From NCBI GenBank assembly GCA_021234155.1, contig JAJEKV010000053.1, positions 4,441,655-4,505,654 of the forward strand: a stretch of 64,000 nt of DNA, written 5' to 3'. Every line of letters begins with the position of its first letter. Position 1 is the stretch's first letter. The notes under the pieces are model-generated. The model saw only the letters and a list, made by a program, of their open reading frames with translations, had not been told where the DNA came from and searched no databases. This document shows positions 36,080-48,389 of the stretch, piece after piece. Position numbers and translations under genes: made by a program. The DNA is from Isoetes taiwanensis. Lineage: Eukaryota; Streptophyta; Lycopodiopsida; Isoetales; Isoetaceae.

Positions 36080-38680
36080 AAGTTCCATCATGGCAACTGC
36101 CTGCTTTTCCGTGAGGAATAGCCCATCTTGGATTCTCCCCGCACATGCTTGGAACACAAATCCAAAATATCAAAGTCTTCTTGTTTGACAATTTCGGGGC
36201 AAGATGTTCTTTTCACAAATTTTGTAGGCTCGGGACTTTCAAGCCCAACCAAACAATACATCCTTCATCTTTTCAAACCATTCTCATTGCCCCTCATCAA
36301 ACTGAAATGAGCTAACTATTAAAGAATGGTACACCGGTGAAAAAAAGATTTATACGCAGAATCATCCACCAACAAGACATTCTTCATTTGAGGATATGCT
36401 TCAATGACATAAGAAAGTGGCTTCAAATAGACCGGCTTGTCTCGGATTTACCGGTGTGGATAAGGCAATTTCAAACATTGTGCTCCTTCCCAAATGAACT
36501 TGAACTTAATAAGATAATCTGCAGGCAACATCCGCCTGCAGGCACTCAATGATGTTGTAGCGGTTCATACTGGACCAAATAGCAATTTCAAAATGTTCTA
36601 GGGCCAGATCCATGAAATTATGCAAACCTGGTACGCAAACCGGCACTTTGTTGGTTGTGTACGGTTTCTTCAGATTTCGCGGTATTGGTGTTCTCATGTT
36701 TGTCATGCTTATGCCAACTCTTCATAAGCACACCATTCAAATCAAGGACCAACAGGTTTGTCTTTGTGCCTCCCTACAAACAAAGAGATACATTTTAAAA
36801 ACACTTTAGACACAAACTAAGATATGACATTGTCAACTATGAAAAGATTACGATTCACATATTCAATGAAAACATTTTATTTTAATGAAAAGTTTTCTGA
36901 TTCTAATAATTTAGAAAAGATTTTTATTTTAACAGAATCTTACAAATTGAAAATATGACAATGTCAAATCACGTAGAGTGGTTTTACGAGGTTCAAAGTT
37001 TAGCCCCTTCCCATTATAGGCATCTAATATTCTTTTTCTATTGGTCGCGTTTGTCACCTTTTGTAACTTGCACCTTCAAGGAACTACTTTGGGAATAGGT
37101 TTGATTGCTTTTCTTCTTTTTTGCGGGCCTGCCAAAGACAGCTTCCTTTGAATTCTTGTATTCTTTGTTGCATCCTCTTGAACTTCTCTTCCATCCTCGT
37201 CGACTTCTTTGTCTTGCTCATCCACCGGGCCGGTAGAATTTCATTTGTGGTATCCAGCATTTGTGACCACCAATTTGTCCGGGGCCTCGCCGATCCACAA
37301 TCTCGTGGGTATGTCCGTTCCCTGAAGATTCGATGTGAATACCGAAGTTGAGTTACGGGGATCGGTGAAGAATAGTCTGGCGAGGTTCAAGGCTAGTTTC
37401 TTTGATATTGATTGTAGCTCTTCTCAACCCGCTCTTAATTCCCAAAAGCTCCTTCCCTCGAAGAACTTGGAATATTTTCTAAAATACCTTCATATGTAAC
37501 GGTCGAATCATCGGCATCTTCTATTCACATCGAAAAAATTCACCAAATTCATCTAAATCCACATAGTCATCATGTTTCCTTTTTTGTTGGTAACTTTTCC
37601 TGAAATAACATGACCCAAAACTTTTCAACAAAAGTTTTTTCACAAATAAAGCAAAAGCAAATAAATAAAATACTTACTTTCTTAGATGATTCTTACGCTT
37701 TTGTCATTTCTTCTTTTTCTTCTCCTTCATTTGCATTGGTCTGGTCTAAGCCAAGTTCTTCAAAAGAATTTCATTGGGACATCCATAGAACAATCTGTGC
37801 ATTTTTTATTCTCTACAAGAAGCGGTGCCGCAAATTAAATGATAAGCATGTTGGCATGGTAGCACCGCACTAATCTTGTAGTCATCTTGGAAAGCTAATC
37901 CACATGCGTAACATGGTATTTCATAACACAATGGCAACCTGCTTTGCAATAACTTGAACTCCGAATCACGGAGGCATTTACACTACTCAAGTTATAGCAA
38001 TTAGCCCTACGTAATTCTTCCATTTGAGCAGGTCCTTTCTAGCACTCCATGTAATGCTTCAATTCATTCTTCTTTCAACTTGATGATCATCCACCTTTTC
38101 AATAAGGCTCTCTAATTTCCTGCAATAGAATTTTCTCGCATCAAGTCAGATCAAGTCCTCAATTCTTTTCTTATCGAGAATCAGACTTTTCTTTACTTTG
38201 ATTCCAAAAATTGATCTCACCGCAACCCGCTTATGTCTTCTTCGCTTTAGCCCGATCCTGGCAATATCTCTCTCATTCACATGTCCGCTTAGGTGATCTT
38301 GCTTGCAAATGTTCCGCCGATCTTTCTTGCACAATTCAAATTCACCCTCCAACCTATTCACTTCTTCATCCAAGACCCAACATTAAACATTAAGCTACCT
38401 CTGTTTAGCAAAAAGGAACAAAGACTTGCCCGAGAGTAAACCTGCGGCATTACTTGGCTTCAATGGTGTGGGATTTGTGTGGTTCTTCGGGCCGCCTCGA
38501 GGTCAATTTTGTTTGCCAGTGGAATGTTTTGGTTCGAGCTTAACTAGCTTCCTTTGGTTTGTCAACTTGTTCTTTAAATGAAACCCAGCTTTTATCTTTG
38601 TGTTCGTCCCGTTAAGAGTCGCTTTCGACTACAATTCTCCCAAGTAAATGCAAAGGCAATTTCTTCCGAGCTCATTGTTC
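36080..38680 (-). pseudogene. RING finger plus FCP1/NIF-type HAD phosphatase gene inside the transposon
   Basis: Reading leftward, the N-terminal part is basic (38,146-38,373, with HVNERDIARIGLKRRRHKR). A RING-like cluster follows at 37,783-37,930: CYAC, then PCQHAYHLIC, then KCTDC in a shifted frame. An acidic segment runs to a clean intron (GTAAGT about 37,677 to TTATTTCAG about 37,602). A lysine-rich coil follows near 37,080-37,250. After an acceptor TTGTTTGTAG comes a FCP1/NLI-interacting-factor domain: LLVLDLNGVL (36,726-36,755), FEIAIWSSMNRYN (to 36,554), FIWEGAQC, DKPVYLKPLSYV and NVLLVDDSAYKSFF (around 36,349-36,366). These are the ordered motifs of CTD-phosphatase-like HAD proteins; the first motif is DLNG, as in several plant members, not DxDxT. 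At least three frameshifts break it. The family call is firm; start and function are inferred. Confidence 0.8.
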
Positions 38681-38983
38681 ACGAGACCATGAGGATAAAG
38701 CTCGAGATAAGAAAATCTAGCAGCTTCTTTTAAATGAGGCTTCACATAAAATTTTTAATTTTACCGGCCGGTGAAGCCATGATTCGAGACCGATTCCCAA
38801 TCCTCGCCAAGAATTTGATCCTCCAACCATTTAATCCATTTCATAAAATACCATTCCTTCGGTAAAGCTTCATCGCGCCATCGCCGAGGAGGTAGTTATG
38901 GCGCTAAAATTCTGATTCGAGCTAACCGAAAATGAACCGAAAAGTTTGCTTTTGCTTTTGCTTTTTTTTTTTGCTTTTTTTGT

Positions 38984-39006
38984 ACCCGACTAGTGATTTT
39001 ATACCC
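38984..39006 (-). repeat. right terminal inverted repeat
   Basis: Ends GTGATTTTATACCC immediately before TAA. Its reverse complement matches the left end at 21 of 23 bases. Confidence 0.93.
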
Positions 39007-39694
39007 TAAGCTTCTAAATTTCTTCTTCTCATCATCATCTGCCCGCCATGTGTACTTGTATGATCATCTTCAAGTTCATCATATCGAAACTTTTGTCTCC
39101 ACCGTCATCACCACTTCTTTGCATGTATACTAGTATGACAATCTTCAAATTCTTTGATCCCCGATGCCAATAGGTACTCTAGTATGACGATCTTCAAATT
39201 CAGCATCTAAAAGTTTTGTCTTTGCTCTCATCATCATTGCAAGAATGAAAAGAAGATGAGGGACGATCTATATTCATTTAAGGCCCGAACTTGCCACCGC
39301 TTAATTCTGGGTCTTTTATGTTAGCTCCCAAGCTAATGTTTGTATAGGTAGTGGTTTCTTGGAATGCTAGAGTTCGGACAGTAATGTGCCTCTAGATACT
39401 TCAAGGACGTTGTTCACCAACTACAATAATGTACGTTGTTTTTGTGCATACTTGTGTGTTTTGGCCCAAATTCCTATCCTAATGGTTATTACACAAAGGA
39501 AATTCAAGAATCGCCACGGGGAATGCCTTGTACATGTTGATAGAGAGATTCATTATGCAAAGCTAATGGCCAAAAGTTTTAAGCTATGAACAAAAGTTAT
39601 TTTTGCCTCTTTGCATTTTAGAGCTTTCTTCATAAATATATAATGCTGATGATGTGAATGGTAACAATAGCCAATGGCAGACCCTCTCCTCAAT

Positions 39695-40372
39695 CCTCAA
39701 GTCATGGAGAAATAGAAATGAGAAACAATGCTAATTGAAACAAATGAGATCAGTGACAAGAATGAGAGTTATGTAGCACATGGAAATAGGGCAAGCATCA
39801 GGATAACCAAATGGACTAGCCAAAAGAAAAACAAACATTGACCAAGAAAGTCAAAATATATAAAAAAAAAAAAGAAAATCAACCGAAGTGAAACATATGA
39901 TGGATGCATCGGTGAAAATTGCAATAAAAAACCCATAAAACAAGACTAACCGTGGTAAGAGACACCGAAGTGATGTGATGGACCACATCCATGCCATTTG
40001 AAACTGTGAAGCCACATGGCTCGGCCTAAGAAACCACGACAACAAGAAGCCAGTCCCTTGTTGAACTATGTAGGTGCCAATTTGGAACCGATCCCATCAT
40101 CGACTCAAATCACCCCCATTCTATCGGACCATAAGCCTGCAAATTCCAATGGATTTCTAGAGCAAGGGGGTAATGGTGCCACCATAAAAAAGCCATGAAA
40201 AAAAAGGAATGTGGCACAAGAAACGATGCAATAATTGGCACAAATGAGGTAAGCGACTAAATGAGTCACGCAGAATTTGGAAATATTGCCAGCATTAGGA
40301 GTACCAAAATAACTAAGGCTCATTATCACATCACGAGCCAAAACAAAGACAAACATCAACCCAAAGCGTTTA
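39695..40372 (-). repeat. dispersed repeat, inverted copy of 7,770-8,485
   Basis: Reverse-complement match to 7,770-8,485 over its full length with small gaps. The A-rich strand is the plus strand here. No gene was recognised. It abuts the split repeat on its left and the following repeat on its right, so all may be parts of one large old element. Confidence 0.8.
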
Positions 40373-40379
40373 AACCCCA

Positions 40380-40920
40380 AAAGTTAACTGAAACAAATGA
40401 GATAAGTGACAAGAATGAAAGTCAAGTAGCACATGGAGATAGTGCAAGCATCCAAAATACCAAAATAGAATACAAGCATAGAAGAATGGGACAAATGGGC
40501 CAATTATGATGATAAGGTCCATGAGTAGATATCCATGCAAATAGAAAACTTCAAACCCTTTGACCTGAAAACATAATGTCAATAATTATCCACGTCAACC
40601 ATAATATACATGCTCAATATCATCCGCTTGCTAAACCATAAAGAATGTTCATGCCAGACATCATGCCTCATGCAAATAACTTAGATACATGCAAGTCCAC
40701 CCCATGTTATGGTCTATGAGAAAATCAGGTGGACTTAATCAAGCAATATGTCGAACTTGAAACTTAGGGAATTTGAGTAAATAATATAAAACTGGGAAAA
40801 AACAAATCTGACATTACTGATGCTAAACATATGAAAAAGGTTACTCCCAATAAGGAGAAACTTAGAGGGAAAAAGAATCAATCTAAGACAATAAGACGAA
40901 AAAGCAAAGAGGGAGCAATC
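40380..40920 (+). repeat. uninterrupted copy of the 28,395-30,187 repeat
   Basis: Contains, without interruption, the sequence that at 28,395-30,187 is split by a poly(A) insertion. It therefore acts as the empty-site reference for that event. Confidence 0.85.
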
Positions 40921-41636
40921 ATGAAAGCATAATATAAGAACCTGAAATGAAAAATTAAGATGGTGCTAAATGAACAACAACTTCACCAGTCAAGTAAAGA
41001 AAACAAGCATCTATTCCAAAATTCATAAGATATTATAAGTCTAGAAACCAAGCATCCACTTAAAAATTCAACATATACTAAAAATCTAGGATCAGAGGAA
41101 ACCTTTAACCCAATAAATACCACCATACAACAAGGAAAAGAGTCCGACGCTAATCCCATGGAAAAAATGGGGCCATTCAATAAGGTTTGCTATAGATGAT
41201 TTGCAAGGTTTTTTCAATTTTTGGAATTGGGTTTTTTTTGAACAGTTTGGAATGGGATTTTTTTTTCTGTAAAGCTTGGACATAATAAATTTTTGGAAAG
41301 CAGGTTCTTTCCCTTTTAGACGCAGCCGATTCATGCATCCACCCTGATTTTCAAATCTTGGGGCTGCGTGCTTGTGGGCTGCAGGAGGTTGCCATGGTCC
41401 CCCCGAGTGATGGCCGTTCATCCGGTTTTGTATTAGGTTGTGTCTCCGTTACTCCTCATTAGAGCTTTGAGTTTGGTTTCACCTGAGGTTCCGAGGAGCA
41501 TAAGTAACGCTCTCCCTGCATTTAAACAGCTTTTTTTTTTTTTTTTTTCCCCAGACGCTTGCACAAACACAAGTTGACACTTTAAAACAATTTTAGAGTG
41601 TCCACGCGTTGATGCCGTGAGACTTTTGTTCACGTG
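40921..41636. other. no gene recognised
   Basis: About 700 bp with T-runs at about 41,232-41,240 and 41,531-41,549. The latter could be the tail of an insert in minus orientation, but no second border is visible. Confidence 0.35.
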
Positions 41637-43370
41637 GATGCTATTACAAACGCTCGATTTCATCTATAGTTGTGGAAAATTTGAGGAAATTCCAAGTGGG
41701 ATGTCGGTTACCCAGGAAGGTTGTTTCAATTCAAAGATGGATTGCTTTCAATTCAGAGGTGGATCGGCTCCCTCACCTTCTTCAACTTTTTCTTTGTTCT
41801 CCAAATTTCCAGAATTTTAGCCCCGACCCATCCTATTTTCATCCTGCCCGGGCGGAAAAATTTAGAGGGACGATTTGCCGAGTTAGTTCTTGGAGTTCTC
41901 AGAGGGTTTGCCGGCCATGTTGTAGAAGCTCTGTCACTCATCCGAAGTTCTTGTAGGCTTTTGTTGCCATAAAACACAATAGCCCAACACAAAGCGGCCC
42001 GCCTTCATTTTCTGGTGTGCATTCACACGTAGGGCGTTTCTACAATGCATCTTCTATGGCCTACAATGTATGATGCTCAGGTTTGATAAGCTTCCCGCAA
42101 TTCCATGCCTGTATCAGATCCAATATCTATGTGCTATTTATTGCTTGTTGATACTTTCTTATCTTGACACATGCTTTGGATGTGTTCCCTGTATCTTCAG
42201 GCAGTACTATACAATGGAAACTTGCATTTGGAAGGAGTAAAAAGCATGATATCCATTTAGCTCTTACAAGTTCTTACAAAAATGTAATCATTACTGGTTG
42301 TATGCCCTCTTCTCAAGATCTTTAGAAAAAAAAAAATAGATGGCATGATGCCCTTCTCCATGTTCTGCAATACTGCAAGATCCTATAATTGTGTCAATTA
42401 TGCAGCTCTTTGTAATAATCTAATCATAGATAACTGTTCCCATTCTTGGCTCATCTACATTTGTGCATGCCTTCAACGAGCTAAAAAATATAGTCTTGTT
42501 TGGACGTATGCCCTCTTGTTGCATCATGCCAAACTCATTAAAGCAGGGAAGCCTCTCCTACTTTGCACATATCTGCCAAATATGGCACCCCATCTCATTA
42601 ATTTTCTATTTGATAAATTTTGAAACTCATTACATGCCTCCTCTAGACTTGCACACTCCATATACATATAAATTAGAGTGTTCCTGACAAAGACAATTTC
42701 GAGTCCATTATCAATGAGTTTGCAGCCACTGTTGTAGCATATGTTGTGAGAACAGGAAGATGGATATATTTGTTAACCTTGAGATGTGGTGACTGAAAAT
42801 ATACATCAATAGCTGTATTGCCTTGTCCAAGCTTAGAAAGATGTGTAATCGTGATTAGATTGTTTGCCACCGGTGCATAACTTAATTATTATGTAATATG
42901 TGTCTTCGTTCTTACCATCGCATGCAATCATTCATGCAACCGGATGTGCCAAGTTCCTCATTGAGAAGGCAAGTCAAGAGTCTTATGAGTGGGGATGCTC
43001 CCTTTCACACTTGCATTTGCTTTTTGGGCTGAAGTTTTAATGTAATTTCGGGTTCAAAGATTGAAGACTTCATGCTCAAAGAAGGGGGCCCAAAGATAGA
43101 GACATTAAGGACAAGAGTTGCCTTCATTATTTTTTGGTGCACAAATAGAATCTAGAATTTAGAATCTACAAGTGGCTAACATAGTGCTAATAAAAGTTTC
43201 GGGCGATTCAAACCTCAAAATCACAATATAGATACCAAGAACATGTGCAAATATGCTCTTCGATCTAATCTTGGTGATGAGAACGTTTCTAGTAACTATT
43301 CTCGGAAAAAAGATCCTAACAGCCTAAAGTTCCCATCAGATTGTAACTATTCTCATGTGCATAATACTGG
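41637..43370 (+). repeat. tandem segmental duplication, unit 1
   Basis: CTATTACAAACGCTCGATTT at 41,641 recurs at 43,371, and homology continues through CAATTCAAAGATGGATTGCT, TTCATTTTCTGGTGTGCATT, GTATCTTCAGGCA and CATCAATAGCTGTATTGCC. Unit 1 has about 300 bp (42,475-42,785) that is replaced by different DNA in unit 2. A minus-strand open segment (41,753-41,992, LQELRMSDRA) occurs in both units but is not recognised. Confidence 0.9.
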
Positions 43371-45010
43371 CTATTACAAACGCTCGATTTCATCTATGGT
43401 CGTGAAAATTTGAGGAAATTCCAAGTGGGATAAGCACCCGGAAGGTTGTTTCAATTCAAAGATGGATTGCTTTCAATTTAGAGGTGGATGGCTCCCTCAC
43501 CTTCTTCAATTTTTCTTTGTTCTCCAAATTTCCAGCAATTTTTAGCCCGACCCATCCTATTTTCATCGCCTCATCCACATCGAAAATTGGGTCGATTCTC
43601 AAATAGCCTTTTGATTTCAATTGGCTATGGCGAAAAAATTTAGCCGGGGGCGATTTGCGAGTTAGTTCTTGGAGTTCGTAGGGTTTGGCCATGTTGTAGA
43701 GCTCTGTCACTCATCCGAAGTTCTTGTAGGCGGCTGTTGCCATAAACACAATAGCCCAACACAAAGGCGGCCGGCTTCATTTTCTGGTGTGCATTCACGG
43801 GTAGGCCATTTCTACAATGCATCTTCTAATGCCTACAATGTATGATGCTTTCGGGTTTGATAAGCTTCCGCAATTCCATGCCGATGATCGGATCCAATGT
43901 CTATGTGCTATTTATTGCTTGTTGATACTTTCTTATCTTGACACATGCTTTGGATGTGTTCCCTGTATCTTCAGGCATTACTATGCAATGGAAACTTGCA
44001 TTTGGAAGGAGTAAAAAGCATGATATCCATTTAGCTCTTACAAGTTCTTACAAAAATGTAATCATTACTGGTTGTATGCCCTCTTCTCGCATCTTTAGAA
44101 AAAAATAGATGGCATGATGCCCTTCTCCATGTTCTGCAATACTGCAAGATCTTATAATTGTGTCAATTATGCAGCTCTTTGTAATAATCTAATCATGGAT
44201 AACTTTTTCCCATTCTTGGCTCATCTACATTTTGTGCATGCCTTCGGGGTTAAAGCATGGAGGTGGGGGCGATTTTTTATGTCGGCGACACATGGTGCTT
44301 AGTGAGTGCTTTTTGAGACATTTTCTTTGTATTTTGAAAAATATTTTTATTTTATTTTTTTGATATTTTTCCCTGAAACGCATTAATATTACGCCTTGGA
44401 ATACAAAATTTTAGCCTCAATGGATTTATAGAAAAAAAGTACATCAATAGCTGTATTGCCTTGTCCAAGCTTAGAAAGATGTGCACTGCATTAGATTGTT
44501 TGCCATTGGTGCATAACTTAATTATTATGTAATATATGTCTCTGTTCTTACTACTGCATGCAATCATTCATGCAACCGGATGTGCAAAGTTCCTGATTGA
44601 GAAGGTAAGTCAGTAGTCTTATGAGTGGGGATGCTCCCCTTTCACACTTGCATTTGCTTTTTGGGCTGAAGTTTTAATGTAATTCTCAGTTCAAAGATTG
44701 AAGACTTCATGCTCAGCGGTGGCCCCAAAGATAGAGACATTACAGGCAAGAGTGGCCTTCATTCTTTTTGGTCCACAAATAGAATCTGGAATTTAGAATC
44801 TACAAGTGGCTAACATAGTGCTAATAAAAGTTTCTGGCGATTCAAACCTCAAAATCACAATATAGATACCAAGAACATGTGCAAATATGCTCTTTCTGAT
44901 CTAATCTTGGTGATGAGAACGTTTCTAGTAACTACTCTCATAATGCAAAGATCCTAACAAAGCTAAAGTTCTATCAGATTGTAACTATTCTCATGTGCAT
45001 AATACGGCTA
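43371..45010 (+). repeat. tandem segmental duplication, unit 2
   Basis: Second copy of the preceding unit, offset by about 1.73 kb at its start and about 1.64 kb toward its end because of internal gaps. Segment 44,240-44,437 is unrelated to unit 1. Many differences between the units fall at CTG/CAG trinucleotides. Confidence 0.9.
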
Positions 45011-45149
45011 ACATTGAGAATTAAACCAATTCGAGTCAACAGGATTTAGATACACCTTAATAATAACCTTAAGAAGTCTCTTACAAGCACAGACATCAGG
45101 ACGTCGTGCAAATTTGCATGGGATTTAGGTTGTTATTCAATACATCCTG

Positions 45150-45245
45150 CTATGCTCCCCTTTCACACTTGCATTTGCCTTGCATTTGCATTTTGGGCTG
45201 GAGTTCTATTGTAATGCACAATTCAAAGATTGAAGACTTCATGCT
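45150..45245 (+). repeat. tandem segmental duplication, partial third unit
   Basis: CTCCCCTTTCACACTTGCAT through ATTCAAAGATTGAAGACTTC repeats text also at about 43,000-43,070 and 44,630-44,710, with a small internal duplication of TTGCATTTGC. Homology ends shortly afterwards. Confidence 0.8.
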
Positions 45246-46506
45246 TAGAGGTAAGCACATGGCCTGCACCTGAAGGTCACTGGGATGAAATATTTCAAAA
45301 GAATGACTTCTTTAGGTCTTCTTTTTGTGTAGATGAGTTTATAGAATGTAATAGAATCTAGATTGCCTCTAGCCTTTCCTTGACTACTATAAGCTGTTCT
45401 TTTATCTTCAACAATCAAAAATGTTTTTATTTCCAATGTGACATATCTAGGTCTGGAATGAATTAAGAGGCATTTACCCTGTTCATATTATACCATTAGC
45501 ACCTCAAAAGGTACGGATTAACCCATGCATTTGTGCAGATTCAAAAATTCGTTGCTAGCTTAGTGCATAGTGAGTGCCTATTTTCTTAATGGAGTTTATT
45601 ATGCACTATCCAAGTATTTGCAAGGAGTTTTTTAATGCGATAAATGAGAATTTACGCTGTATTTGAAGTGTTGCATGTAGCTATAGTGCCAGTCTGACAT
45701 ACAACAATTTTGTACTTCGGTTTGCTGTGGACATTAGAGAGGAGCATAGCGTGCATTTCAAGAATACCCTCGTAAGACCCTTAATCAGCTATTGACTGTA
45801 GTAAGTAATGTTACTGACTAGTTGCAAGTAGCAAACTCGTTAGATTTAATTTAACATGCAGAGCTTTGTGCACATACAATCCGTGCAAGCATTCTTCCAT
45901 GCTAGGTACTAGAACATCATTTGCTTTTGTTACATTCAAAAGCTACATGCCACATATTTTTCTCTCTGCTATAATATGATTCCATGAGGTCGCACAAAGG
46001 CTGAATCCCACAATGAAAATGATTCCATCTACTTGGCCACGAACTTGTTGGACCAATGATGCAAATGTGGGATCGTTATGACTCCATTCGGTCGCACAAA
46101 GGCATGATTTTTTGTCTTCTGTCCTGTAGAAGGTTGCTTCTTATTTATCTTTCTGTGTCTTGATGTTTGCTACATTTATTTTCTATCTACATTTATTTTC
46201 TATCTCTTAGACGTTTTGTTGACATATGGCAATGAGGCAGAGCTCTGCTTTTTAAAACATCATCTACACAGGACTGCTCTACAGAGACAGCTATATCAAC
46301 TCGATTATCCTGGACAAGAATCTTCCATTAACTTCTTTAAAGGATAAGGAAGTCGCTGCAGAGAACTGACTGTACAAAAAAGTTGACAGTGACGAGGTTT
46401 AGTGCTTCAATAGTCTAGGACCTGGCAACACCAAACTCACAAGTGCCAAAGGCAACAGAGGCTCATGGATTTCAAAATGTCATTTGAATATTATGTTCAT
46501 TATCGG
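45246..46506. other. no gene recognised
   Basis: Only short chance frames. A small direct repeat, TTTATTTTCTATCT, lies at about 46,169-46,205, and GGTCGCACAAAGGC words recur at about 45,989 and 46,090. Confidence 0.35.
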
Positions 46507-46722
46507 GAGCTTGATGATGGGAACTTGGAACAGATTTACAACACACTTACAACTCATTATGTACACGAAAATGGAAAGATAGCATTTTCTAATGCTATCT
46601 ATTGTTAGTGACGAGAGCTTCATGATGGGAACTTGGAACAGATTTACAAAACACTTACAACTCATTCTGTACAAGAAAATGAAAAGATAGCATGTTCTAA
46701 TGCGATCTATTGTCAGTGACAG
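46507..46722. repeat. 108-bp tandem duplication
   Basis: GAGCTTGATGATGGGAACTT at 46,507 is repeated as GAGCTTCATGATGGGAACTT at 46,615. The copies agree over nearly all of their 108 bp. The period is a multiple of three, and a minus-strand frame (46,480-46,674) stays open across the junction, but no protein family is evident. Confidence 0.88.
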
Positions 46723-48389
46723 TAGACGGTTGGCTTCTAGCTTGCTCCATTCAAGTTATGTGATTGATTCATAGCATTTGGCTGGGTTCTTTAGAAAAAG
46801 AACTGTTAAATGTTTGTTCTGCTCCTGACTGAAAGCAGGAGGGTTTACTACTTTTATGCTTTGGACAGTCTATGGATCGTAAGTGGTAAGTTTTATTTTC
46901 TTTGACATTACCGAGAGTTTACTTGGAGTACCGTTTGTAACATCCTTGTTATTTTCGTTTTTTTTTTTTTTTTTTTTTTTATGAGCATATCTCACACAGT
47001 GTTTTGTAGAGTTATAGAATGCTTGTTTTTGGTTGGCTTCACATTTGATATCCTTTTACATGTAGCACTTATTACTGTTCTCAAATTTCCAGGCACTTGA
47101 TTAGTGCCACTGACAAGGCATCACAGATAGAGATTTAAGCCTCAGAACGTGATGATTGATCATAGAACAAAAAATTACATTTGTGCAGGTCGCTACTTGT
47201 GCGACAAGGAATTTCATTTTATACGTGAGCCATCCACGACACATCAGGTTCAAAGGAAAGGTGGCTGAGTGGCCTTATAGATTGGGATTTTGCTTAATTT
47301 TATCTTGCAGATACTTCAAAGACCTGAGCTTCTTGTGAGTTGCGTAGTTAAGAGAGGATTGACCCAGAAATTAGAATTTACAAAAAGATTAAGAGCTCAA
47401 CTAACTGTTGTAGATCAGATCACATCACTCCATCTTATAGAAGACTACAGAGCAAGGACCCTTGTAAATGTTACGAAGTTGGATATGCTCTATATTTCTT
47501 CTGCGTAAAATCTTTCCATACAATGAATATCATAGCCTGCAGTGCACTTTTTGAATCTGATACATTGATCTATTAGATTTAAGACGACCTACTAGGTTTG
47601 CGATATCCTGGATTATTCTAAAGCAAGACATAAGGGTATGTGCATGGGTTCTACCAGGCCTATGAGGTTATTAGTCTTGTTAAAGAAAGGCACAAGATCA
47701 CAACTCTGCGTCAATACTTGTATGACTTGGAGATAATTTGTTCTTTAACGTGGTGAACCTTGCACGAGACAGACCATCCTATACCAGTATAGATGGATTG
47801 GAGAGAGTGATTTAATACAAGAATCAATATATGTGCAATCAGACTTTCTGCAGATACGAATGGGTCTCTTGGCTATAACATGTCCTGAGCCTGTTGCCTT
47901 TGAATCTTTGACACCTTCATATTTCGGTTTACCTATTATACAAACATACTATTAGCATAGGTTTACCATCTGCTGAGAATTAGCCATCTATGAGAAAGAC
48001 ATGACTAAGTCTCTCGGTTTCATTCTTGATCAAAATTCAAAGCATCTAGGTGTCTGTTTAAATCTGATGGCTACTCACAGCTAGAGGTGATGCACAATTA
48101 GACAAGAGGTAAGGCATCCTTTACATCAACCCATGTGGAGCTAAGGGCCAGCTGGCAAAATAGACTTCCATGGAGAGAGTTTGACCTTCACTGGTCATGT
48201 GGCAGGTGGGACTTTTGTTTGTTACTTTTGTCACTACCAATGAAGGAGGAAGTGATTTCCTCGTGATAGGAATATTTCTCTATTTAAAATCTCGCCTTCA
48301 TGTTTATTCAACAAATTTATGTTGCCTGATTTAAAGAAAGAAGAGCACTTTATATGTAACCTTTGCTAAGGATATAACCTCATGTTTTG
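46723..48389. other. no gene recognised
   Basis: A T-run of about 23 bases lies at 46,958-46,980. Short plus-strand frames at 47,156-47,508 are not recognisable. No repeat pair was found. Confidence 0.35.

Larger units (their letters stand above)
32689..39006. mobile_element. 6.3-kb TIR DNA transposon with TAA target duplication
   Basis: The ends are 23-bp inverted repeats beginning GGGTATAAAATCACT; 21 of 23 positions agree. TAA flanks both sides (32,686-32,688 and 39,007-39,009). The related repeat at 58,619-58,621 has a single TAA at exactly this point (AAGATGTAAGCTTCTAAA), which proves the borders. Just inside both ends are GCTTTTGC-type runs. The element contains a plus-strand transposase-like pseudogene and, on the opposite strand, a gene with RING and FCP1-like phosphatase domains. 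A 3-bp TAA duplication is typical of PIF/Harbinger elements, but I did not recognise a Harbinger transposase or Myb-like protein, so the superfamily remains open. Frameshifts suggest it is inactive or poorly base-called. Confidence 0.9.

Noticed and set aside
32689-39006. Assigning the TIR element to CACTA on the basis of a 3-bp duplication
   Set aside because: The ends begin GGGTATAAAATC, not CACTA, and the TAA duplication fits the PIF/Harbinger preference better, although the transposase remains unassigned.
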